From assembly GCF_000169195.2 (NCBI RefSeq), contig NC_016023.1, forward strand, positions 2,790,001 to 2,854,000: a stretch of 64,000 nt of DNA, given 5' to 3'. Under the pieces are notes generated by a model that saw only the letters and a list, made by a program, of their open reading frames with translations, was not told where the DNA came from and made no database searches. This DNA is from Heyndrickxia coagulans 36D1 (GTDB lineage: Bacteria > Bacillota > Bacilli > Bacillales > Bacillaceae_C). Position 1 is the first letter of the stretch, and each line of letters starts with the position of its first letter. This document shows positions 33,780 to 42,196 of the stretch, piece after piece. A program made the position numbers and the translations under genes.

Positions 33780-34155
33780 GCAATTCCCCTCTTTCTATAT
33801 GCTATATTATATACAAAATAAAACCGGACTTAAAAGCATTTTTTGAGTATACACCAAAATAATGGGAACTTTTTTTCGCCGGCTTCCGCGTCACATGGGG
33901 AAATGATGCCGGTTGCGGTAAAATCCGATGAAAAAAGACAAGCCTTGGATAAAAATTCCTTTTTTATGCAAAAGCATATGGCAAAAGAGCTATACTGAAA
34001 AAATTTTAAAAAATGGGAGAAAGACTGACAAATATGACAAATAAACGGTATTTTCAGTGCAAATTCATGAATGCGTTTCCTTGACGCGCCCATTTGTCGG
34101 GAGTACAATAAAACTGTCACATAATTGTTATAAAATATTTATGCGGGAGGAAGCA
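33780..34155. other. Intergenic region between yslB and sdhC
   Basis: It holds the divergent promoter regions. AT-rich -10-like words are seen (for example TACAAT at about 34105 and TATAAA at about 34129 on the plus strand), but no pair of hexamers with ideal spacing stands out. No gene is supported here. Confidence 0.45.
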
Positions 34156-34233
34156 ATGCAAAATTTGTCTTCTTTGCATAAATTCACACTACAAAGGGGG
34201 ATACAATGTGGCTGGAAATCGAGAGTTTTATAA
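34156..34233 (+). CDS. Upstream ORF overlapping the sdhC start (25 residues)
   Basis: ATG 34156 has a strong GGGAGG ribosome site at 5 nt and opens a 26-codon frame (MQNLSSLHKFTLQRGIQC and onward) that ends inside sdhC, overlapping its GTG at 34208 in another frame. It may tune sdhC translation by coupling or competition. It is too short to assign any protein function. Confidence 0.4.
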   Translation: MQNLSSLHKFTLQRGIQCGWKSRVL

Positions 34234-34816
34234 CCGCAAACTGCATTCTTTGCTGGGTGTTATACCCATCGGCTTATTTTTAGTCATCCACTTGACCGTG
34301 AACCACTATGCGGTAAACGGTGCTGCTGCCTTCAATAAAGCAGCCGGTTTTATGGAAAACCTGCCGTTTCTGCTTTTTGTGGAAGTCGTGTTCATTTATT
34401 TGCCGCTTTTGTTCCATGCAATTTACGGCTTATATATTTCGTTTACGGCATCGAGCAATGTCGGTACGATGGGCTACTTTCGGAACTGGATGTACCTTTT
34501 GCAAAGAATCAGCGGTGTGCTGGTCCTGATTTTTCTCGTATTTCACATCTATGAAACACGCATTCAAATGGCGCTTGGCAAGGAATTGAATTTTGATCTG
34601 ATGGCAAATCTTTTAGCCAATCATTGGATGCTCGCCTGGTACATAATTGGGACAGTGGCTGCCGTTTTCCACTTTGCCAACGGTCTCTGGTCGTTCCTGG
34701 TCAGCTGGGGCATTACACAGTCGCGCCGGTCACAGCAAATTTCCACATATGTGATGGTTGTGGTCTTTGTGCTGCTTTCTGTTGTCGGCGTCAGGGCTTT
34801 ATTAGCATTTGCATAA
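34208..34816 (+). CDS. sdhC: Succinate dehydrogenase cytochrome b558 subunit
   Basis: 202 residues and five membrane segments. Axial heme histidines are expected in HLTVNHYAV, LLFHAIYGLY, VFHIYETR and FHFANGLW, as in the di-heme B. subtilis SdhC. It anchors SdhAB and passes electrons to menaquinone. The start is GTG behind AAAGGGGG at 7 nt. It is the first gene of sdhCAB. An upstream ORF overlaps this start. Confidence 0.96.
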   Translation: MAGNREFYNRKLHSLLGVIPIGLFLVIHLTVNHYAVNGAAAFNKAAGFMENLPFLLFVEVVFIYLPLLFHAIYGLYISFTASSNVGTMGYFRNWMYLLQRISGVLVLIFLVFHIYETRIQMALGKELNFDLMANLLANHWMLAWYIIGTVAAVFHFANGLWSFLVSWGITQSRRSQQISTYVMVVVFVLLSVVGVRALLAFA

Positions 34817-34887
34817 TGAAAAGATTCGAAAAATAGCAGTTTACTGGTTTGTAAGAGGCATCAAGTATGAAGAGGGAGTGAATCAAG

Positions 34888-36639
34888 TTGGCTAATGGCA
34901 AAATCATTGTTGTCGGCGGAGGGCTTGCCGGTTTGATGGCGACTGTAAAAATTGCAGAAGCAGGCCGGCAGGTTGATCTGTTTTCGCTAGTGCCGGTAAA
35001 AAGGTCGCACTCTGTTTGCGCACAGGGCGGCATTAACGGCGCTGTCAATACAAAAGGGGAAGGGGATTCGCCATGGATCCACTTTGACGATACGGTATAC
35101 GGGGGCGACTTCCTTGCCAACCAGCCGCCGGTAAAAGCGATGTGCGAAGCGGCGCCGGGGATTATCCACCTGTTTGACCGGATGGGCGTCATGTTCAACC
35201 GCACGCCGGAAGGGCTTTTGGACTTCAGGCGTTTCGGCGGCACCCAGCACCACCGGACAGCATTTGCAGGCGCAACAACCGGTCAGCAGCTTTTATACGC
35301 ATTGGATGAACAGGTAAGGCGCCATGAAGTGAACGGGCTTGTCACGAAATACGAAGGCTGGGAATTTCTTGGCATTATCAAAGACGATGAAGGCATTTGC
35401 CGCGGCATCGTTTCGCAAAACCTGACAACAATGGAAATCAAAGCTTTTCCTGCGGATGCCGTCATTATGGCATCGGGCGGCCTTGGCATTATTTTCGGGA
35501 AATCAACCAACTCGATGATCAATACCGGCTCGGCGGCTTCCATTGTATACCAGCAAGGCGCAACGTATGCGAACGGCGAATTTATCCAAATTCACCCGAC
35601 TGCCATCCCGGGCGATGACAAACTGCGGCTGATGAGTGAATCCGCACGCGGGGAAGGCGGGCGCATCTGGACGTACAAAGACGGCAAACCGTGGTATTTC
35701 CTGGAAGAAAAATATCCGGCATACGGGAACCTCGTGCCGCGCGACATTGCAACCCGTGAAATTTTCCATGTCTGCGTGGACTTGAAACTCGGCATTAACG
35801 GCGAGAACATGGTTTATCTCGATTTGTCGCACAAAGACCCGCATGAACTGGACGTAAAACTGGGCGGGATTATTGAAATCTATGAAAAATTCGTCGGCGA
35901 TGACCCGCATAAAGTGCCGATGAAAGTGTTCCCGGCCGTCCACTATTCCATGGGCGGATTATGGGTGGACTATAAACAGCATACGAGCATTCCGGGGCTG
36001 TTCGCAGCAGGCGAATGCGACTACTCGATGCACGGCGCGAACCGCTTAGGAGCAAACTCCCTGCTTTCTGCCATTTACGGCGGGATGGTAGCCGGCCCTG
36101 AAGCTGTCAACTACATCGACGGGCTTGAAAAGAGCACGGATGCACTGCCGTCAACTGTCTTTGAACGTGCTGTCCAAGAACAGGAGAAAAAATGGAAAGA
36201 TATTTTGTCGCTTAACGGAACCGAAAATGCCTATGTGCTGCATAAAGAACTGGGCGAATGGATGACAGACAATGTGACAGTTGTCCGTTACAATGATCGT
36301 CTGAAGAAAACGGACGAAAAGATTCAGGAATTAATGGAAAGATGGAAAAATATTAATGTTGTAGATACATCGAAATGGAGCAACCAGGCGGCTTCGTTTA
36401 CACGGCAGCTGTATAATATGCTGCAGCTGGCGCGCGTTATCACGATCGGCGCCCTGAACCGCAATGAAAGCCGCGGCGCCCACTATAAACCTGATTTTCC
36501 GGACCGCAACGACGAAGAATGGCTGAAAACGACGATGGCAAATTATGACCCTGTGAACAATGAACCGGTCTTCAGCTATGAAGATGTAGATGTATCGCTG
36601 ATCAAACCGCGCGTACGCGACTACACGAAGAAGCACTGA
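34888..36639 (+). CDS. sdhA: Succinate dehydrogenase flavoprotein subunit
   Basis: 583 residues. FAD-binding GGGLAGLMATVKIAEAG at the N-terminus, SVCAQGGINGAVN with the region that carries covalent FAD (QHHRTAFAG), active-site HPTAIPG and RGEGGRIW stretches, and the capping and C-terminal helical domains. It oxidises succinate to fumarate in the citric acid cycle. The start is TTG behind GGGAGTG. Confidence 0.97.
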   Translation: MANGKIIVVGGGLAGLMATVKIAEAGRQVDLFSLVPVKRSHSVCAQGGINGAVNTKGEGDSPWIHFDDTVYGGDFLANQPPVKAMCEAAPGIIHLFDRMGVMFNRTPEGLLDFRRFGGTQHHRTAFAGATTGQQLLYALDEQVRRHEVNGLVTKYEGWEFLGIIKDDEGICRGIVSQNLTTMEIKAFPADAVIMASGGLGIIFGKSTNSMINTGSAASIVYQQGATYANGEFIQIHPTAIPGDDKLRLMSESARGEGGRIWTYKDGKPWYFLEEKYPAYGNLVPRDIATREIFHVCVDLKLGINGENMVYLDLSHKDPHELDVKLGGIIEIYEKFVGDDPHKVPMKVFPAVHYSMGGLWVDYKQHTSIPGLFAAGECDYSMHGANRLGANSLLSAIYGGMVAGPEAVNYIDGLEKSTDALPSTVFERAVQEQEKKWKDILSLNGTENAYVLHKELGEWMTDNVTVVRYNDRLKKTDEKIQELMERWKNINVVDTSKWSNQAASFTRQLYNMLQLARVITIGALNRNESRGAHYKPDFPDRNDEEWLKTTMANYDPVNNEPVFSYEDVDVSLIKPRVRDYTKKH

Positions 36640-36711
36640 TTCGGATCGGGCAAAAACGGATTTTTTCCGGCTTTTTCCCGGGTGATTTCATAAGGAAAGA
36701 GGAGAATAAGG

Positions 36712-37479
36712 ATGGGTGAACAAAAAACCGTTACATTTATCATACAACGCCAGGATAATCCGGAATCAGAACCATATGACGAAACGTTTGAAGTTCCGTA
36801 CCGGCCGAATATGAATGTCATTTCGGCCCTGATGGAAATCCGCCGGAATCCGGTCAATGCCAAAGGGGAAAAAACAACACCTGTTGTTTGGGAAATGAAC
36901 TGTTTGGAAGAAGTTTGCGGTGCCTGTTCCATGGTGATTAACGGCAAACCACGCCAGGCTTGTTCAGCGCTTGTGGACAAACTGCAGCAGCCGATCCGCC
37001 TTGCCCCAATGCGGACATTCCCGGTTGTCAGAGATTTGCAAATTGACCGCGGCCGCATGTTTGACTCGCTGAAAAAAGTGAAAGCTTGGATTCCGATTGA
37101 CGGCACTTACGACTTAGGGGAAGGGCCGCGCATGCCGGAGAAAAAAAGGCAGTGGGCTTATGAACTGGCAAAATGCATGACTTGCGGCGTATGTTTGGAA
37201 GCCTGCCCGAATGTCAACAGCCGTTCAAACTTTATCGGGCCAGCGCCGCTTTCGCAAGTACGGTTATTTAATGCGCACCCGACCGGCCATATGAACCGCG
37301 ATGAACGACTTGAAGCGATCATGGGTGACGGCGGTCTTGCCAATTGCGGCAACTCGCAAAACTGTGTACAAGCCTGCCCGAAAGGTATCCCGCTGACAAC
37401 ATCCATCGCAGCATTAAACCGTGAAACAACCATCTATATGTTTAAAAAATTCTTTGGCAGTGACCATACGGTTGACTAA
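36712..37479 (+). CDS. sdhB: Succinate dehydrogenase iron-sulfur subunit
   Basis: 255 residues. The plant-type [2Fe-2S] ligands lie in CLEEVCGACSMVI with a later Cys. The bacterial ferredoxin-like motifs CMTCGVCLEACP and CVQACPKGIP bind the other two clusters. It relays electrons from SdhA to SdhC. GAGGAGAA ribosome site. A terminator follows. Confidence 0.97.
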   Translation: MGEQKTVTFIIQRQDNPESEPYDETFEVPYRPNMNVISALMEIRRNPVNAKGEKTTPVVWEMNCLEEVCGACSMVINGKPRQACSALVDKLQQPIRLAPMRTFPVVRDLQIDRGRMFDSLKKVKAWIPIDGTYDLGEGPRMPEKKRQWAYELAKCMTCGVCLEACPNVNSRSNFIGPAPLSQVRLFNAHPTGHMNRDERLEAIMGDGGLANCGNSQNCVQACPKGIPLTTSIAALNRETTIYMFKKFFGSDHTVD

Positions 37480-37485
37480 TGCCAA

Positions 37486-37530
37486 AAGTGCCACATCAAA
37501 GCGGAAACAGTAGATGTGGCACTTCTTTTC
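37486..37530 (+). terminator. Intrinsic terminator of sdhCAB
   Basis: AAGTGCCACATC pairs perfectly with GATGTGGCACTT and is followed by CTTTTC. Confidence 0.85.
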
Positions 37531-37540
37531 AAATAAAAAA

Positions 37541-37558
37541 TGAATGGTTGTTCACTCA
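37541..37558 (+). promoter_or_regulatory. Imperfect FadR-like box before the thioesterase gene
   Basis: TGAATGGTTGTTCACTCA resembles the FadR consensus TGAATGANTANTCATTCA with three differences. It lies 19 nt before the thioesterase start, which would put an acyl-CoA hydrolase under the fatty acid regulon. This is inference. Confidence 0.45.
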
Positions 37559-37576
37559 TTAAAAGGAGGTATCCCA

Positions 37577-38053
37577 TTGAAAAAGCACATCTCTTATATT
37601 GATGACTGGAACGCCTGGGAAGAAGGATTTTCCTATTATCTCCCGGTCACGGTCCGTTTTTCTGAAACCGATATGTTTGGTCACATGAACAATACGGTTC
37701 CGTTTATTTATTTTGAACAAGCGCGGATTGAATTTCTCCAGCAACTCGGGTTTATGGGCGACTGGGCAAAAAAAGGCACCGGCTCCATCCCGGTCGTGGC
37801 GGATTTGCAGTGTGATTTTTTACAACAGGTTTTTTTCAATGACAAACTCCGCATTTATGTAAAAGTTTCAAAAATCGGCAACTCGTCCGTCGACTTGCAC
37901 TACATGGCGAAAAATGAAGCGAATGAAATCTGTTTTACCGGGCGCGGGACAATGGTGCAGATCTCGGTCACAACCGGAAAAGGAATACCGTGGACTGCGG
38001 AAGAAAGAGCGAGGTTCGCCGACCCGCAAGCCGCCGTCTCATCCGTCAACTGA
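37577..38053 (+). CDS. ysmA: Hotdog-fold acyl-CoA thioesterase (YsmA-like)
   Basis: 158 residues. The motif VRFSETDMFGHMNNTVPFIYFEQARIEF is the 4-hydroxybenzoyl-CoA thioesterase signature with its catalytic Asp. It likely hydrolyses acyl-CoA in the cytosol, substrate unknown. TTG 37577 with GGAGG at 7 nt is the chosen start. It lies between sdhB and gerE, as ysmA does in B. subtilis. A FadR-like box sits just upstream. Confidence 0.85.
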   Translation: MKKHISYIDDWNAWEEGFSYYLPVTVRFSETDMFGHMNNTVPFIYFEQARIEFLQQLGFMGDWAKKGTGSIPVVADLQCDFLQQVFFNDKLRIYVKVSKIGNSSVDLHYMAKNEANEICFTGRGTMVQISVTTGKGIPWTAEERARFADPQAAVSSVN

Positions 38054-38318
38054 ATGAAAGTAACCCGCCATAAAAAATAAGCTTAAGTGTTTACGTTGAG
38101 GACTGTTTTTTAGCGGAGAAAAGAGCGGCAATACTTGGTATATTTTATTGCTTTTACAACACTTGTTTGCCTGTTTTGCCATCTCCGGCCAGGACATAAA
38201 TAGAATCTATATCTGCCAGTTTACAATGCCGGATAATGTTTCGTTTGCCTTTCATACAGAAAGGGTTCCGGCATCCGCCCTTTTTTTCGGATTTGTGCTG
38301 TTCCTTGCCTCGTCAAGT
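38054..38318. other. Intergenic region before gerE
   Basis: About 260 bp without a supported gene. The open frames here lack ribosome sites. The gerE promoter follows. Confidence 0.4.
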
Positions 38319-38347
38319 CACTCCCGGCCGCGCAAGAACATAAGATA
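38319..38347 (+). promoter_or_regulatory. Candidate sigma-K promoter of gerE
   Basis: CACT (38319-38322), 16 bp, then CATAAGATA (38339-38347) fits the sigma-K pattern (mACm-N16-CATANNNTA) with one -35 difference. gerE is a mother-cell gene transcribed by sigma-K in B. subtilis. Confidence 0.6.
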
Positions 38348-38412
38348 TCGTGACAACCAAAATACCCATCCCCGCGGTTTAGAGCTGGCGAAGGCAAGGA
38401 GGGTTATCATAG

Positions 38413-38637
38413 TTGAAGGACAACGATTTCACACATAAACCGCTGCTGACAAAAAGAGAAAAAGAAGTATTCGAGCTGTTAGTACAAGACAAGACAACAA
38501 AAGAAATCGCGAGCGAATTGTTTATCAGCGAAAAAACAGTTCGAAATCATATTTCCAACGCCATGCAGAAATTGGGAGTCAAGGGGCGCTCGCAAGCTGT
38601 TGTTGAATTACTCCGCATGGGGGAATTAAAGCTTTGA
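38413..38637 (+). CDS. gerE: Late sporulation regulator GerE
   Basis: 74 residues, almost wholly a LuxR/NarL-type helix-turn-helix: LLTKREKEVFELLVQDKTTK, ASELFISEKTVRNHISNAMQ and a closing helix. It is nearly identical to B. subtilis GerE, which acts with sigma-K in the mother cell to time coat gene expression. The start is TTG behind AAGGAGGG. A sigma-K-like promoter lies 65 nt upstream and a terminator hairpin follows. Confidence 0.97.
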   Translation: MKDNDFTHKPLLTKREKEVFELLVQDKTTKEIASELFISEKTVRNHISNAMQKLGVKGRSQAVVELLRMGELKL

Positions 38638-38638
38638 A

Positions 38639-38672
38639 ACAAAATCGGCTGCAATGTTGCAGTCGATTTTGT
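38639..38672 (+). terminator. Hairpin terminator of gerE
   Basis: ACAAAATCGGCTGCAA pairs with TTGCAGTCGATTTTGT (one mismatch) around a two-base loop. Confidence 0.75.
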
Positions 38673-39374
38673 GGTTTAAAGAAGGGATAGAAACGGGATG
38701 ATTTTTGGACAAAGCGTTTACCCTTTCTGATTCCGTTTTTTACATTGATTGCATATTTTTAGATGAACCTGGAAATCTGCCGGCGGTTTTAGTAAAATGA
38801 CCACAAGTGCACGTAGCGGAATCGTTTTCAATGGACGTTTGAATGAAGTTCCGATCGAAAATGGATCATGTTAAAAAGGCGGGCCGTTTAAACGCTGGAT
38901 ACCGTATAAGGAAATCACGAGGATGGAGAAACAAATGATGTTTTTACAGGTTTCCGGATGTTATCTTTTTTACAAGCCCGCCTCAATGAGACAGTGTGAA
39001 GATTTCTCCAAAGATGCCGGACGATTTGGGCTAAAATCAAACGCCGCTGTGCCCAATTTGCAAATAGACGCCCATACCGCAATGGATGCGCCACAAGCAG
39101 AAGAATGAAAGCCAGCCGGCACATATTTTCAGGATATATAGTTGAACTAAACATTACTACTTCTTTATACGTTGCCAGAAGCAATGTCTGTCCTGAACGT
39201 CATTGATTTTGGCACGTTTTATGTAGATTAATAAATTTATAGCTGCAAGCATCGCAATTTAACATACGGGCGAATGATATTTTGCCGGCATTTTGTTTCC
39301 GGCTTTTCCCGCCTGGAAAAATGATATGAACATTCGCCAAAATACAGTACAATAGCATGAAAGGATGTGAGTTT
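38673..39374. other. Gene-poor 700-bp region after gerE
   Basis: In B. subtilis ysmB follows gerE directly; here 700 bp of low-coding sequence come first. A frame at 38797-38874 (MTTSARSGIVFNGRLNEVPI and onward) and one at 38923-39108 look slightly protein-like but lack good ribosome sites and stop early, so they may be remnants. A TACAAT at 39350-39355 may serve the next gene. Confidence 0.4.
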
Positions 39375-39674
39375 ATGCGGTTTTTTCTCAAAGTGACGGA
39401 TCTGGCATTTTTGCTTATTTTGATACTGGTTGCCGCGCTTGTATCCCTGATCGGGTTTGCATTTGCACCGGCGATCATTCCGTTCCATTTTAACGGATAT
39501 TTACGGCCGGACGGATTTATAAATAAGTGGGCCGGTTTTTCCATTTTGCCTGTCGTGATGTGGCTTATCTGGCTACTCTCAAGGAAAGGAGTGTCATACA
39601 AAGCGTCACTGTGCATTCTATTTTTATTTATCATCCATGTCTTGCTTGTTCTGTATGCGCTTTTTTCAAAATGA
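39375..39674 (+). CDS. DUF1648-type small membrane protein
   Basis: 99 residues with three hydrophobic segments (about 6-30, 46-62 and 68-92). IPFHFNGYLRPDGFINKWAG matches the DUF1648 motif (IPxHxnxxGxpDg) found at the N-terminus of SdpI-like immunity and signalling proteins. Only this portion is present. The start at ATG 39375 has GGATGTGAG. It is likely cotranscribed with the DUF2157 gene 12 bp later. Confidence 0.7.
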   Translation: MRFFLKVTDLAFLLILILVAALVSLIGFAFAPAIIPFHFNGYLRPDGFINKWAGFSILPVVMWLIWLLSRKGVSYKASLCILFLFIIHVLLVLYALFSK

Positions 39675-39686
39675 GGGGGAGTCAAA

Positions 39687-40775
39687 ATGAAAAGAAAGAT
39701 TGGCAGAAAAAACTATGCATGGATGAAAAGCGAGCTTGCTTTTTTTGAAGAAGAAGGGACCATTACGCATACGCAAAAAGACGAGATGCTTGCACAGTAT
39801 GAGGTTTCCCGGGGGGTGAGCCTTGTCCGCATTCTTGTCATGGTCGGGGCCCTTTTGCTTGGGGCGGGCATTTTCAGCTTTATTGCCAGCAATTGGGTCT
39901 ATCTTGGCAAAACGGTCAAATTTCTCATCATCCTTGCTGCGATTGCAGGCGTGAACGGAGCGGCTATCAAACTGGAGAACAGCCATCCGAAAACAGCACG
40001 CGGCTTGTACTTTCTTGGTGTCCTGTTTTTCGGGGCGGGCATTTTTCTCACCGGGCAAATTTTTAACCTTGGCGGCTCATTCGGCCAGGCATTTTTATGG
40101 TGGGGGATTGGATCGCTGCCAATGGCCTATGTGCTGAAAGACAAATGGCTCTCCATTTTTGCCACAGTGCTTTTCCTTTTGTATTTGGATGCTGAAAATA
40201 CCGGCATCGGGTACTTCGCTGTTCTCATTACCGCACTTTTAGCAGGATTACTTTACTGGATAAATGAAAAAACGGTTGCTTCCCGCCTGCTTCTGTTTTT
40301 CGTAAACGCGCTTTCGATTGCCGTGCTGTCCGTATTTCTGTTTAAACTCAGTGCATTCTTTCCCGCATACGGACATTTGGCTGCCTTTCTGCTTCTCTTT
40401 GTTGCCGGCTTCGTGATGCTGCGATTGCCGGTTCAGGAAGCGTACAGAGAAGTGATGCGGCTGGAAGGCCATTTACTTCACGGTTTGATGGGCATCCTGC
40501 TTACTTTTTCGTCTGTTTGGGAAGGTACGGTTTTTGGCAGCCACTTCAATTTAGCATTTTCAGTTGTGTACTTTCTGCTTGTCCTGTATTTTATCAAAAC
40601 CGGCAGCCTTACCAATATCTTCATTCTCTGCATTTTTGTGCTGCGTTTTTACCTTGACTTTTCCTACGACTTTTTGCCGAAATCCATTGTTTTCATCATT
40701 GGCGGCCTAATTTTTATCGGTTTTGGCTTTTATTTTGAAAAGCAGCGGAAAGAAGGGGGAAACGGCCATGCATGA
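39687..40775 (+). CDS. DUF2157 multi-pass membrane protein
   Basis: 362 residues. A soluble N-terminal part (about 1-45) with WMKSELAFFEEEGTITHTQK is followed by about ten membrane segments, including the conserved VGALLLGAGIFSFIASNW and LFFGAGIFLTGQIFNLGG of DUF2157. Function unknown. It is almost always paired with a GDYXXLXY-domain protein, as here, where the genes overlap by 8 bp. Confidence 0.88.
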   Translation: MKRKIGRKNYAWMKSELAFFEEEGTITHTQKDEMLAQYEVSRGVSLVRILVMVGALLLGAGIFSFIASNWVYLGKTVKFLIILAAIAGVNGAAIKLENSHPKTARGLYFLGVLFFGAGIFLTGQIFNLGGSFGQAFLWWGIGSLPMAYVLKDKWLSIFATVLFLLYLDAENTGIGYFAVLITALLAGLLYWINEKTVASRLLLFFVNALSIAVLSVFLFKLSAFFPAYGHLAAFLLLFVAGFVMLRLPVQEAYREVMRLEGHLLHGLMGILLTFSSVWEGTVFGSHFNLAFSVVYFLLVLYFIKTGSLTNIFILCIFVLRFYLDFSYDFLPKSIVFIIGGLIFIGFGFYFEKQRKEGGNGHA

Positions 40776-41292
40776 TCTGGTGAAAAGAGGGCTTGCTGCG
40801 TTTGTTCCGATTGCCATTTTACTCGGGATGATTGTTTTGCCGTTATATACGGTTGCGGTGGGGGAACCGGTCAAACTGCAAATGGAACCGGTGGACCCGA
40901 CGGATGCCTTCAGGGGCGATTATATACAGGTGAATCTTGAAGCGGAAACGGTACCGGCCAGCCGTCTGGACCGCAGTGCCATCGAGTATTTTGCGGGCCA
41001 TAAAGGCGGGGAACTGACCGTGTATGCCCTGCTTAAAAAAGATGAAAAGGGCATTTGCCATGTGAAAAGTGTATCCGCCGAAAAGCCGCGGGGCGGAATA
41101 TATTTAAAAGGGAAGGCTTACGAGTGGGAAGACGATGAGCAAAAAGTGTATATTGATTATCATCTTGATAAATTTTTTGTGCCTCAACATAGCGGGAAAG
41201 AAATCGAGCAGGCGGCAACAAAAGGGCGCGCTGCAGCAGTGGTAAAAATTTACCGCGGCCGTGCCGTTATCACGAATCTCGTAACTGAGTGA
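40768..41292 (+). CDS. GDYXXLXY-domain membrane-anchored protein
   Basis: 174 residues. One membrane segment (about 10-33) anchors an outside domain with DPTDAFRGDYIQVNLEAE, the family's namesake motif, and a second beta-rich half. Function unknown; the DUF2157 partner directly upstream suggests a two-part envelope complex. ATG 40768 with GGGGG at 8 nt lies inside the end of the DUF2157 gene, so the pair is probably translationally coupled. Confidence 0.88.
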   Translation: MHDLVKRGLAAFVPIAILLGMIVLPLYTVAVGEPVKLQMEPVDPTDAFRGDYIQVNLEAETVPASRLDRSAIEYFAGHKGGELTVYALLKKDEKGICHVKSVSAEKPRGGIYLKGKAYEWEDDEQKVYIDYHLDKFFVPQHSGKEIEQAATKGRAAAVVKIYRGRAVITNLVTE

Positions 41293-41352
41293 CGGCCTAC
41301 CCGACCGAATTTCTCTTGCACGTTTTTTCACGCATATAGAAATCCGGTTGGG
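41293..41352 (+). terminator. Possible long hairpin after the GDYXXLXY gene
   Basis: CCGACCGAATTTC (41301-41313) pairs imperfectly with GAAATCCGGTTGG (41339-41351) around a loop containing a T run. It may end the membrane-protein operon. Confidence 0.4.
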
Positions 41353-41396
41353 AAATGCCGGGCAAAAAATCCCCCTGCATCCCGCACCCGGTGCAC

Positions 41397-41491
41397 GTTC
41401 GCAACAGCGCCATATGGTTTGAAACGGTGTTGCTTATGCAAGTCTACACCCACATAAATGTCGTTCGCAACAGCGCCATATGGTTTGAAAC
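41397..41491. CRISPR. One-spacer CRISPR-like array without cas genes
   Basis: Two identical 29-nt repeats (41397-41425 and 41463-41491; 30 nt if the preceding C is counted) start GTTCGCAACAGCG and end TATGGTTTGAAAC. They flank a unique 37-nt spacer. Repeat length, spacer length and the terminal TTTGAAAC resemble type I-B/III repeats of Bacillaceae. No cas gene is in the window. With only two repeats, a pair of operators or an accidental duplication remains possible; the repeat core holds the palindrome CCATATGG. Confidence 0.5.
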
Positions 41492-41727
41492 CGCACCGGG
41501 CCGTTTTCTTTTTCAAAAAATAGCGGACCGGAAGCTTGTTCAATATGCAAATTTTACCCGGACAGTGTTTTCACAACCCTATACCGGGCCGCTTTTCCTT
41601 CCACAGCTTTACTTGGAAAGCAATGGAACGAAACTATGTAAAAATCTGTCTTGAAATTTCGGGTGAAAAGGGTCAAAATAGCTTATAGTAAAACAGTCAT
41701 CACCGTATTTTTGAGAGAGGGGCCGCT

Positions 41728-42186
41728 TTGGACATGGAACAGCAACCATACATACATGATCCGGAAGTTGTAGCACAAATTGAAAAAGATTTGCGTTACA
41801 TATCCGGCATTGTCAAGCAAAAGGGCCGTGAATTATTAAGCGATTATAAAATCACGCCGCCACAGTTTCTGGCGCTTCAATGGCTTTTTGAGGAAGGCGA
41901 TATGACGATCGGGGAACTGTCGAACCGAATGTACCTGGCTTTCAGTACAACGACAGACCTGATTGACCGGATGGAAAAAAATGAACTCGTCAGGCGCGTA
42001 AAAGATCCGCATGACAGGCGGGTTGTCCGCATCCATTTACTGGAAAAGGGACGAGTATTGATCGACGAAGTGATCCGAAAACGGCAAGCTTACTTGCAGG
42101 GTGTGCTGAGCCATTTTTCACCGGATGAACTGGTCAAATTAAAAAACAACTTACTGCAATTGCATCAGGAAATGAAGACAGAATGA
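41728..42186 (+). CDS. ysmB: MarR-family transcriptional regulator (YsmB-like)
   Basis: 152 residues. Winged helix-turn-helix with [38 protein letters not shown] and the wing [17 protein letters not shown] typical of MarR. Target genes unknown. TTG 41728 or ATG 41734 could be the start behind GAGAGGGG. It stands directly before racE, as in B. subtilis, with 10 bp between them. Confidence 0.88.
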   Translation: MDMEQQPYIHDPEVVAQIEKDLRYISGIVKQKGRELLSDYKITPPQFLALQWLFEEGDMTIGELSNRMYLAFSTTTDLIDRMEKNELVRRVKDPHDRRVVRIHLLEKGRVLIDEVIRKRQAYLQGVLSHFSPDELVKLKNNLLQLHQEMKTE

Positions 42187-42196
42187 GGCGAGAAGT

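Noticed and set aside
34064-34080. cre-like word upstream of sdhC
   Set aside because: TGAATGCGTTTCCT misses two defined bases; too weak to call.
38915-39184. 89-codon minus-strand frame after gerE
   Set aside because: Arg/Leu-rich product, no ribosome site and no recognised family, in a region that looks non-coding.
41355-41654. 99-codon frame across the CRISPR-like repeats
   Set aside because: Its only notable feature is the repeated peptide VRNSAIWFET, which is simply the DNA repeat translated. No ribosome site is present.
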